Of a stretch of 5,194 nucleotides of DNA, positions 1 to 5,194 are shown one piece after another. Both the position numbers and the translations under genes were made by a program. Origin of the DNA: Hyphomicrobiales bacterium (GTDB lineage: Bacteria; Pseudomonadota; Alphaproteobacteria; Rhizobiales; Beijerinckiaceae); the NCBI GenBank assembly GCA_028865375.1, contig JAGWKJ010000183.1:1-5194 (forward strand). Reading direction: 5' to 3'. The notes under the pieces are model-generated. The model ran no database searches, was not told the origin of the DNA, and saw nothing but the letters and a program-made list of their open reading frames with translations. Position 1 is the stretch's first letter, and each line of letters begins with the position of its first letter.

Positions 1-1942
1 GATGGAGCAAGGTCACTCGCAGGCCGAGCTTGGCCAGCGCCTCCGCCGCCTCGACCCCGAGCACCCCGCCGCCGACCACGACCGCCTTGCGCGCGGCGGC
101 CGATTGCGCGTGCGCGCGGATCGCCAGTCCGTCCGAGGCTTCGCGCAGCACGAAGGCGTTTTCCGCGCCGAGGAACGCCGCGTCCGGAACGTTCGCGTCC
201 GCCCCCGTGGCCAGCACCAACCTGTCGTACTGGAGCGTGGCACCCTCGCCGAGCCGCAGCTGGCGGCGTTCGCGATCGACGCCGACCGCCACGGTGTTGC
301 GCCAGACTTCGACTCGGTTGCCGGCGTACCAATCGTCTGGCAACAAATGCATGCCGTCCATCGCGTTGCGCCCATAGATGAGCCGTCCAAGCGCCATCCG
401 GTTGTAGAAGTGGTGATGTTCGCGCGTCACCACCGTGATCCCGACGCTCGCGCTGGCCCGCCGCAGCGCCTCCGCCACGCCCGTGCCGGCGGCGCCATTG
501 CCCACGATCACCACGCGCCCGATGCCCTGTGCCGCCAAGCGATCGGCGCCGCTCGGCGCGGTCGCGCGATCGCCGGGGCCGGCTCGCTTCGACAGGTCGC
601 GCTCGAGCGTGACCGGACCCGTCGCGCGACAGACGCAAGCGAGCCTCGCCTGCCCTTCGAGGCCCAGCCGACGCAAGGTCGCCCGTTCGTCCTCGCCCGG
701 CGGCGTGAGGTGTTCGCCGCCCTCGATCACGAGCACGGCATCGGCGCCGCACAGGCCGGACCGGCACCCGAATGGCATGTCGATGCGCGCCGCCTCCAGC
801 GCTTCGAGCAGGCTGGAACCGGCGATGGCGGGAAAGCTCGCCCCCGTCCCGCGGTCCGTCACGATCGGGGAGTTCGCCCGTCCCGCGGACGCGGCGGCGG
901 GCCTGGCCAGGGCCAGCGATCCCTCCTTTCGGCGCGCGCCGTCATAGGCGCGCCGGTTGCGCCGACCCATGGCCATGATCGCGACGGCGACCGCGACGCC
1001 GATCCACCTGCTGGCGAAGGCGATCGAGGGCGCCGGCAAGTGGCCGAAGGTCCGCGCGACCGCGGCGATCGGCAAGGGTCCAGCGAACGCGTAGAACGCC
1101 ACCAACGCCGCCGCGGCGAAGGAATTGTAGAGGCGATATCGGGAAACCGACGTGAACCGGTCGAGCGCCTCCATCGCGCCGACCGAGGCGGCGGCGGCGG
1201 CCAGCGTCACGCCCGCCCGGAGGAATTGCCCGTAGGCCGGCGCCTGGGCCTGCGCGAAATAGCCGACGATCAGGCCAGGCATCATGCCGGCGAAGAATAG
1301 CCGCTGACCGCCCCACCGACGATCCGGATCCTCGATGTCGGCGAAGGCGGCGGCGTTCGGATTGAAATCGTAACAGGATTTTTGGCAGCCGACGCAGGTC
1401 GGGCAATGACCGTTGCGCACCGGCACGGCGGGCGCCTGGCCATAATCGCGCTGGATCGGCCCCAGCGGACAGAACGTGCCGCACCAGCCGCTGCGCCCCT
1501 TGAAAATCAATCCGCCGGCCAATGCGAGCGCGAGCGAACCGACGACGCCGACGGCGACCAAGTGGGCGTCGCGGTTCAGGAGCGGCGCGCGCAGGAGGAT
1601 CGCCGCCGTGAACGCGCCGACCGCAATGCCATAGGACGCCTCGCCGGCCGCGCGCGGCAAGTCGCGCGCGAAACTCAAACCGAGCCGGCGCGGCGCCTGG
1701 TTGAGCGTGGCCATCGGGCAAATCTGTCGCCACAGGCCGGGCGCGAGCGCGAACAGGGCCGGCAGCGCCGGGATCGCCGCGCCCCAGAACAGCGCGAGCC
1801 CGAAGCCCGGGCGCAGCACCAGCAGCGCCGCCAGCGCGATCGTGGCTGCGAGCGCGGAGAGCCTGGCGATGGTCCAGATCGCCGGCGGAACGCGACGCGG
1901 CGCCTTCGAGTAATTCTCGAACAGGCGCTCGTCGTCAGACAT
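1..1942 (-). CDS. Membrane-bound Fe-S / FAD-dependent oxidoreductase fusion (C-terminus off window)
   Basis: Open without a stop from the ATG at 1942 to the window edge, 647 residues; the C-terminus is missing. Residues about 25-67, 102-146 and 214-326 hold hydrophobic, probably transmembrane, segments. Between them are C154-x3-C158-P (as in NapH, NosR and CcoG) and C180-x2-C183-x2-C186-x3-C190, a [4Fe-4S] pattern. Residues about 358-447 resemble a [2Fe-2S] ferredoxin (C393-x4-C398, then C436-x-C438). From 476 comes a pyridine-nucleotide-disulfide reductase fold of the NirB/rubredoxin-reductase sort: FAD-binding GNGAAG (481-486), ATG (578-580), and NAD(P)-binding GGGVLG (624-629). Inferred role: moving electrons between NAD(P)H and a membrane or ferredoxin acceptor; substrate unknown. 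The start overlaps the upstream cNMP gene by 8 nt (ATGTCTGA) and has no clear Shine-Dalgarno, which suggests translational coupling. Domain calls are firm; I do not recognise a named family for the whole chain. Confidence 0.88.
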   Translation of the reverse strand, partial: MSDDERLFENYSKAPRRVPPAIWTIARLSALAATIALAALLVLRPGFGLALFWGAAIPALPALFALAPGLWRQICPMATLNQAPRRLGLSFARDLPRAAGEASYGIAVGAFTAAILLRAPLLNRDAHLVAVGVVGSLALALAGGLIFKGRSGWCGTFCPLGPIQRDYGQAPAVPVRNGHCPTCVGCQKSCYDFNPNAAAFADIEDPDRRWGGQRLFFAGMMPGLIVGYFAQAQAPAYGQFLRAGVTLAAAAASVGAMEALDRFTSVSRYRLYNSFAAAALVAFYAFAGPLPIAAVARTFGHLPAPSIAFASRWIGVAVAVAIMAMGRRNRRAYDGARRKEGSLALARPAAASAGRANSPIVTDRGTGASFPAIAGSSLLEALEAARIDMPFGCRSGLCGADAVLVIEGGEHLTPPGEDERATLRRLGLEGQARLACVCRATGPVTLERDLSKRAGPGDRATAPSGADRLAAQGIGRVVIVGNGAAGTGVAEALRRASASVGITVVTREHHHFYNRMALGRLIYGRNAMDGMHLLPDDWYAGNRVEVWRNTVAVGVDRERRQLRLGEGATLQYDRLVLATGADANVPDAAFLGAENAFVLREASDGLAIRAHAQSAAARKAVVVGGGVLGVEAAEALAKLGLRVTLLH

Positions 1943-2396
1943 CGCGGTTCGATCTGCGCAGCCGCCCGGCCAGGGCGCGTCCCAGGTCCAACGCGAGCGA
2001 CAAGGCGATCCGCGGCCGCCAGGCCGACAATTGGAGGAACCTGTCGAAGCCAAGCGACAGCGTCTCGACGTCGGTCAGCGCGACGACGTCGGCCGATCTT
2101 CGCCTGCCGTCGAGGAACGACATCTCGCCGATGACCGCGCCCTCGTCGAGGACGGCAAGCCGCCTGCGGCCGCGCCGTCCCTCTGCGAGCACTTCGACCC
2201 GGCCGGAGGCGATTACGTGCAGCGCGCGGTCGTCCTCGCCCGCGCGCAGGATGACCACGCCGGCGGGATAGCGCCGCCGTTCGAGGCGGGATTCGAGGTC
2301 GCGCCATTCCCCGTCGGTCAGTCCCGACAGGATGCGCTCGCCGTCGGCGAACGGGGCGTCGTCGGGTCGATCATAGTCGAACAGGCCGGGCGCCAT
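1935..2396 (-). CDS. Stand-alone cyclic nucleotide-binding (CRP-type) domain protein
   Basis: A 153-residue soluble protein consisting almost only of one cNMP-binding beta-roll. Residues about 22-120 carry the domain; the phosphate-binding cassette is G90-E91 through R100-S101-A102, so both the Glu and Arg that contact cyclic nucleotide in CRP are present. The C-terminal helix (about 125-149) is rich in Leu and Arg and ends soon after, so the winged-helix DNA-binding domain of CRP/FNR is absent. This is therefore probably not a transcription factor but a sensor or regulatory subunit. Its stop overlaps the start of the Fe-S/FAD oxidoreductase by 8 nt, and it lies 38 nt after purB. The inferred partner is the oxidoreductase; cNMP-binding domains fused to thioredoxin-reductase-like flavoproteins are known in bacteria. 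The start at 2396 is chosen because it follows a purine-rich ribosome site; the open frame continues upstream but would run through purB. Ligand (cAMP, cGMP or none) cannot be told. Confidence 0.9.
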   Translation of the reverse strand: MAPGLFDYDRPDDAPFADGERILSGLTDGEWRDLESRLERRRYPAGVVILRAGEDDRALHVIASGRVEVLAEGRRGRRRLAVLDEGAVIGEMSFLDGRRRSADVVALTDVETLSLGFDRFLQLSAWRPRIALSLALDLGRALAGRLRRSNRDV

Positions 2397-2410
2397 GGCC
2401 TCCCCCCCCT
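2397..2410 (-). promoter_or_regulatory. Ribosome binding site with G8 homopolymer run for the cNMP-domain gene
   Basis: Reading leftward, the start codon is preceded by A, eight G, AGG and CC. The GGAGG part sits only 2 nt from the ATG, which is tight, while the 5' AGGGGG part lies about 9 nt away and could pair with anti-SD through a G-U wobble. The run of eight identical bases makes the initiation region unusual. Confidence 0.55.
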
Positions 2411-2433
2411 CGGACGCCGACCGAAGGCGTCCG
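2411..2433 (-). terminator. GC-rich hairpin just after purB (attenuator-like, no U tract)
   Basis: A perfect 8-bp inverted repeat (CGGACGCC / GGCGTCCG) with a 7-nt loop begins one base after the purB stop codon. On the transcript the loop reads UUCGGUC. It is followed by A and a G run rather than U residues, so it does not fit a classical intrinsic terminator. It may instead protect the purB 3' end or reduce read-through and translation initiation of the next gene. Confidence 0.45.
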
Positions 2434-2434
2434 G

Positions 2435-3745
2435 TCAGCCCGTCCGGCCGAACACGCGGGCGAACACGTCGTCGACGTGCTTGAAATGGTAACCGAGGTC
2501 GAACAGGTCGTCGAGTTCGGCCGGCGACAACTTGGCCGCGACGTCCTTGTCGCGCTTCAACAGCGAAAGAAAGTCGCCCTGCCCGGCCCAGACCGGCATC
2601 GCGTTGCGCTGCACCAGCGAATAGGCGTCCTCGCGTGAGACGCCCTTCTGGGTCAGCGCGAGCAGCACGCGCTGCGAATGCACGAGCCCGCCGAGCCGGT
2701 CGAGGTTCTTGCGCATGTTGTCGGGATGCACGACGAGGCGGTCGACCACGTCGGCCAGCCGCGCCAGCGCGAAATCGAGCGTCACGGTGGCGTCGGGGCC
2801 GATCATGCGCTCGACCGAAGAATGCGAGATGTCGCGCTCGTGCCACAGCGCCACGTCTTCCATCGCGGGCGTCGCCATGCCGCGCACGAGCCGCGCGAGG
2901 CCCGTCAGGTTCTCGGTCAGCACGGGATTGCGCTTGTGGGGCATCGCCGAGGAGCCCTTCTGGCCGACGGAAAAATACTCCTCCGCCTCCAGCACCTCGG
3001 TGCGCTGCAAGTGCCGGATCTCGGTGGCCAGCCGCTCGACCGAGCTCGCCACGACGCCCAGAGTGGCGAAGAACATGGCGTGGCGGTCGCGCGGGATCAC
3101 CTGCGTCGACACCGGCTCCACCGCCAGCCCGAGCTTTGCGGCGACATGGGCCTCCACGCGCGGATCGACGTTGGCGAACGTGCCCACCGCGCCCGAGATC
3201 GCGCAGGTCGCGACCTCCGCGCGTGCGGCGAGGAGCCGGGCGCGCGCGCGCGCGAACTCGGCGTGGGCGAAGGCGAGCTTGAGGCCGAAGGTCGTGGGCT
3301 CGGCGTGGATGCCGTGCGACCGTCCGACGGTGGGCGTCAGCTTGTGCTCGAAGGCGCGTCGCTCGAGGGCGGCGAGCAGCGCGTCCACGTCGGCGACCAA
3401 GATGTCGGAGGCGCGCGCGAGCTGCACGGCGAAGCAGGTATCGAGCACGTCGGACGACGTCATGCCCTGGTGGACGAAGCGCGCGTCGGGACCGACGAAC
3501 TCGGCCAGATGCGTCAGGAACGCGATCACGTCGTGCTTGGTCTCGCGCTCGATCTCGGCGATCCGCTCGGGGTCGAACTTCGCCGCCCCGCCCTTTTCCC
3601 AGATGGCGCGCGCGGCGGACTTCGGGATCGTGCCGAGCTCGGCCAGCGCGTCGCAGGCGTGCGCCTCGATCTCGAACCAGATGCGATAGCGCGTCTGGGC
3701 CGACCAGACGGCCGTCATCTGCGGGCGGGAATAGCGTTCGAGCAT
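2435..3745 (-). CDS. purB: Adenylosuccinate lyase
   Basis: A complete 436-residue protein of the fumarase/aspartase superfamily. In the cytoplasm it removes fumarate from SAICAR to give AICAR and from adenylosuccinate to give AMP, in purine synthesis. Visible family marks are K70-H71-D72, T97-S98-S99-D100, the G141-R-S-H144-G stretch with the probable general-acid histidine, and the superfamily signature GSSAMPHKRN at 264-273, whose mobile-loop serine (S265 or S266) is the expected catalytic base. Length matches the short bacterial form (about 430-435 residues, Bacillus type) rather than the E. coli type of about 456. The ATG at 3745 starts the typical N-terminus (M-x-x-R-Y-S-R). It is the first gene of the leftward unit, with a candidate promoter about 40 nt upstream. 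The enzyme has no obvious functional tie to the downstream redox genes, which may simply share its transcript. Confidence 0.98.
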   Translation of the reverse strand: MLERYSRPQMTAVWSAQTRYRIWFEIEAHACDALAELGTIPKSAARAIWEKGGAAKFDPERIAEIERETKHDVIAFLTHLAEFVGPDARFVHQGMTSSDVLDTCFAVQLARASDILVADVDALLAALERRAFEHKLTPTVGRSHGIHAEPTTFGLKLAFAHAEFARARARLLAARAEVATCAISGAVGTFANVDPRVEAHVAAKLGLAVEPVSTQVIPRDRHAMFFATLGVVASSVERLATEIRHLQRTEVLEAEEYFSVGQKGSSAMPHKRNPVLTENLTGLARLVRGMATPAMEDVALWHERDISHSSVERMIGPDATVTLDFALARLADVVDRLVVHPDNMRKNLDRLGGLVHSQRVLLALTQKGVSREDAYSLVQRNAMPVWAGQGDFLSLLKRDKDVAAKLSPAELDDLFDLGYHFKHVDDVFARVFGRTG

Positions 3746-3783
3746 GGGACCCCGGCGTCGGCGCCGCGGCGCGCGGCGGCACG

Positions 3784-3812
3784 CTTATGCAATCGGCGGG
3801 CGGCGGCGACAA
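3784..3812 (-). promoter_or_regulatory. Candidate housekeeping promoter for purB
   Basis: On the minus strand, TTGTCG (3812-3807, preceded by C) is separated by exactly 17 nt from CATAAG (3789-3784). Each box matches 4 of 6 sigma-70 positions, and the CTTG start of the -35 box suits alphaproteobacterial promoters. Transcription would begin near 3777, giving a leader of roughly 30 nt before the purB ATG. Found by eye only; no transcript data. Confidence 0.45.
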
Positions 3813-3904
3813 GACGCCGATCGACCGGCAAGTCTCGGAACGGCCGCCCGATCCGACGGTCGCGCATTAGCAGGCCGAATGTCCGTTAGCGATGATCAAT
3901 AACC

Positions 3905-3919
3905 TTAAGTCTGCATTAA
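3905..3919. promoter_or_regulatory. Candidate CtrA binding site (TTAA-N7-TTAA)
   Basis: TTAA at 3905-3908 and TTAA at 3916-3919 are separated by exactly 7 nt, matching the core of the alphaproteobacterial cell-cycle regulator CtrA (consensus TTAA-N7-TTAAC; the last base here is A). It lies in the only AT-rich stretch of a very GC-rich window and ends 2 nt before a candidate -35 box of the rightward ATPase gene, a geometry compatible with activation. A 7-bp inverted repeat (GATCAAT at 3894-3900, ATTGATC at 3921-3927) brackets it almost symmetrically. Confidence 0.5.
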
Positions 3920-3921
3920 AA

Positions 3922-3950
3922 TTGATCCCCAATTTGGAACTGCGTAAATA
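3922..3950 (+). promoter_or_regulatory. Candidate promoter of the ParA-like gene
   Basis: TTGATC (3922-3927, 4 of 6 to the -35 consensus) lies 17 nt before TAAATA (3945-3950, 3 of 6 to the -10 consensus). A start near 3957 would leave a leader of about 70 nt. The weak -10 box and the adjoining CtrA-type box suggest an activator-dependent promoter. Found by eye. Confidence 0.38.
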
Positions 3951-4025
3951 CAGCCGAACGGTCAACAAGAAAACCTCAACGCCTGCACGGCCGACGCGCA
4001 GTGCCCAGCCAGAATGGAAACCGCG

Positions 4026-4880
4026 ATGAAGACCTACATTTGCGCCGCCCATGCCGGAGGCCAAGGCAAGACCACCGTCTCCCAGGCGATTTACCGCGGA
4101 CTGCGGCAGCGCGGCCTCGACTACAAACTCGTCTCGGCCGATTATTGCGACGACGCCGGCCGCTCCAAGCTCGGCAAGTTCTACGACGGCAAGGTCACGG
4201 AGCTCGGAGTGGGCGCGCAGCTCACCTCCGCCAAGCAGGAAAACGACGCCAACTACGCCCTGAAATACTGGGACAAGTTCGGCCAGGTGCTGGTCGACGG
4301 CGCCGCCATCGTGGACGTCGGCGCCAACGTGGTGACGATGCTCCAGCAATGGGCGCAGCACCGCAACGCGCATCGCGTGCTGCAGGTCCGCAACGCCGCG
4401 CCCATCGAGGTCGTGCTGGTCTGCAAGGCGGAGAAGCATGCCGTGCAGGACGTGGCCGAGCTCGTACGCTCGATCGCCGACGGCAAGTTCGTGCCCTATT
4501 CCGCGATCACGATCGTGCAGAACACGGTGGGCGGCAACTTCGACAAGATCGACGTGCGCCGCGTGGTGGCGGCGGCCGCGCCGCGCGCGCGCGTCCGCTT
4601 CGCGACGCTGCCCCATTGCACCTCGGAGATCTGGGCGCGGCTGGAGCAGACCTACACCTCGGTCGAACGCGCGCTCCGCATGTCGGAGACCGAGATCGCG
4701 GCCAAGCTCGACGTCGACATCTGGTCGGCGACCGCCGGCCTCAACGACCTCAAGACCTGGGCCGAGGCGGCCGACCGCGAACTGGCCACGCACCTCGAAT
4801 ATCGCGGGACGCCCGACCTGCAATCGCTGCTGGCCAACATCGCGCCGACGGTCGCGGAAGCCGCGTCGGCGACCCAGTGA
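4026..4880 (+). CDS. Orphan ParA/MinD-like P-loop ATPase
   Basis: A cytoplasmic protein of 284 residues from this start. Strand 1 leads directly into GGQGKTT (11-17), the deviant Walker A loop of the ParA/MinD group, with catalytic Lys15 present. The 'signature' lysine that normally opens the motif (KGGxxKT) is Ala10. A switch-I-like segment with D39, D42 and D43 follows, and D97-V-G-A-N in a hydrophobic strand fits Walker B/switch II. Proteins of the conjugative TraL/StbB sort carry a similar D-N-G-A-S motif, a likeness I recall rather than computed. The last 80 residues are predicted mostly helical. No ParB, chemotaxis, pilus or flagellar gene adjoins it, so the cargo is unknown; roles in spatial positioning or segregation are inference. 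An ATG at 4014 would add four residues but has no ribosome site; 4026 has GGA seven bases upstream and starts right at strand 1, so it is preferred. A CtrA-type site precedes the gene. Confidence 0.87.
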   Translation: MKTYICAAHAGGQGKTTVSQAIYRGLRQRGLDYKLVSADYCDDAGRSKLGKFYDGKVTELGVGAQLTSAKQENDANYALKYWDKFGQVLVDGAAIVDVGANVVTMLQQWAQHRNAHRVLQVRNAAPIEVVLVCKAEKHAVQDVAELVRSIADGKFVPYSAITIVQNTVGGNFDKIDVRRVVAAAAPRARVRFATLPHCTSEIWARLEQTYTSVERALRMSETEIAAKLDVDIWSATAGLNDLKTWAEAADRELATHLEYRGTPDLQSLLANIAPTVAEAASATQ

Positions 4881-4923
4881 CGCGCTGGCCGCGCGCGGCC
4901 CTGCAATCGTCGTTAAAAGAGAC

Positions 4924-4946
4924 CGCCGGAAGCCCAGCTTCCGGCG
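4924..4946. terminator. Strong hairpin downstream of the ParA-like gene
   Basis: A perfect 10-bp inverted repeat (CGCCGGAAGC / GCTTCCGGCG) with a 3-nt loop lies 43 nt after the ATPase stop. On the plus strand it is followed only by TTCGCG, a poor U tract. On the minus strand it is followed by GTCTCTTTTAA, a better one. It probably ends ATPase transcription before the acyltransferase gene, but its best intrinsic-terminator reading is leftward, so strand is left open. Confidence 0.6.
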
Positions 4947-5006
4947 TTCGCGCGCCGCCCCCCGTAGGCGCTTCCCCGAGCGTCGCCGATCGGCCATTGT
5001 CGGGAC

Positions 5007-5194
5007 ATGCAGCTCGCCCGTTCGCTCCTCTTCAACGCCCTCTTTTACGTCATGACCCTGGTCATGATGATCCTCGGCGCGCCGACCGTGCTGTGGGGCC
5101 GCCGGGGCGTCATCTTCCTCGCCAAGACCTGGGCGCGCTCGACGCTCGGATTGCTCGCGATCACGTGCGGCACGCGCGCGGAGGCGCGCGGCTT
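5007..5194 (+). CDS. plsC: Probable 1-acyl-sn-glycerol-3-phosphate acyltransferase, N-terminal fragment
   Basis: The first 62 codons of a gene cut by the right edge. Residues about 8-30 form one hydrophobic, membrane-anchoring segment, followed by a basic stretch and K-T-W-A-R-S-T-L, then T-C-G-T-R-A-E-A-R-G near the end. This order (hydrophobic anchor, W-x-R, C-G-x-R-x-E-x-R-G) matches the N-terminus of alphaproteobacterial PlsC-family lysophosphatidic acid acyltransferases, which acylate lysophosphatidate to phosphatidate at the inner membrane. The catalytic H-x4-D motif would lie beyond the window, so the assignment rests on N-terminal likeness only; another lysophospholipid or ornithine-lipid acyltransferase of the same family is possible. 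The ATG at 5007 has only a weak GGGA just upstream, and no closer in-frame start exists upstream. Separated from the ATPase by 126 nt and a hairpin, so probably a separate unit. Confidence 0.72.
   Translation, partial: MQLARSLLFNALFYVMTLVMMILGAPTVLWGRRGVIFLAKTWARSTLGLLAITCGTRAEARG

Noticed and set aside
1186..1202. GGC trinucleotide run
   Set aside because: Encodes a poly-Ala stretch in a transmembrane segment; ordinary for this composition.
2..1300. Long plus-strand open frame (432 codons) opposite the redox gene
   Set aside because: Its translation is Arg/Gly/Ala-rich with no domain; the minus-strand frame over the same bases gives clear FAD, NAD and Fe-S motifs. Typical GC-rich antisense shadow.
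942..1733. Minus-strand open frame of 263 codons in another frame
   Set aside because: Low-complexity Arg-rich translation; it overlaps the membrane domain of the redox gene in the wrong frame.
3240..3254. Alternating GC run, possible Z-DNA
   Set aside because: It encodes an Ala-Arg repeat inside a normal helix of PurB and is explained by codon choice.
2397..3812. Upstream extension of the cNMP-domain frame (625 codons in all)
   Set aside because: The extra N-terminal part is an out-of-frame reading of purB, Arg-rich with no domain; the real start at 2396 has a ribosome site.
2678..3889. Plus-strand open frames (403 and 326 codons) over purB
   Set aside because: Antisense of a clear purB; no recognisable domain and no ribosome site seen.
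4887..4900. Perfect 14-bp palindrome GGCCGCGCGCGGCC just after the ATPase stop
   Set aside because: Lacks a loop and U tract; plausible by chance in such GC-rich DNA, and the 10-bp hairpin nearby is the better terminator candidate.
3867..4997. Minus-strand open frame (376 codons) over the ParA-like gene
   Set aside because: Spans the promoter region and the whole ATPase gene in antisense; its composition mirrors third-position GC bias rather than a real protein.

Overview
The window is GC-rich chromosomal DNA with strong GC bias at third codon positions. It looks like an alphaproteobacterium, most likely Hyphomicrobiales or a neighbouring order. The reasons are the style of the PurB and PlsC-like proteins, a perfect TTAA-N7-TTAA (CtrA-type) site in the only AT-rich intergenic stretch, and promoter-like boxes resembling the alphaproteobacterial housekeeping type. 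The order is an inference; I cannot name a genus.

Left two thirds (about 1-3812) are read leftward on the minus strand as one apparent transcription unit: purB (adenylosuccinate lyase, complete), then after 38 nt a small stand-alone cyclic-nucleotide-binding domain protein, then, overlapping it by 8 nt, a large redox protein that runs off the left edge. The large protein is read without any stop from 1942 to base 1 (647 codons). It joins a polytopic membrane domain with [4Fe-4S] motifs (NapH/NosR/CcoG-like), a plant-type-like [2Fe-2S] domain with an unusual ligand pattern, and an FAD/NAD(P) pyridine-nucleotide-disulfide oxidoreductase module. This suggests an electron path between a pyridine nucleotide and the membrane, paired with a cNMP-type sensor. 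That two-gene redox module is the least ordinary part of the window.

The centre (3746-4025) is a divergent intergenic region. A candidate purB promoter lies on the minus strand. An AT-rich patch carries a CtrA-type box directly upstream of a candidate plus-strand promoter for the next gene.

The right third is read on the plus strand: an orphan ParA/MinD-like P-loop ATPase with a deviant Walker A motif and no ParB partner in view, a strong hairpin, and the first 62 codons of a probable 1-acyl-glycerol-3-phosphate acyltransferase cut by the right edge. No tRNA, rRNA, CRISPR array, insertion sequence or phage gene was seen.
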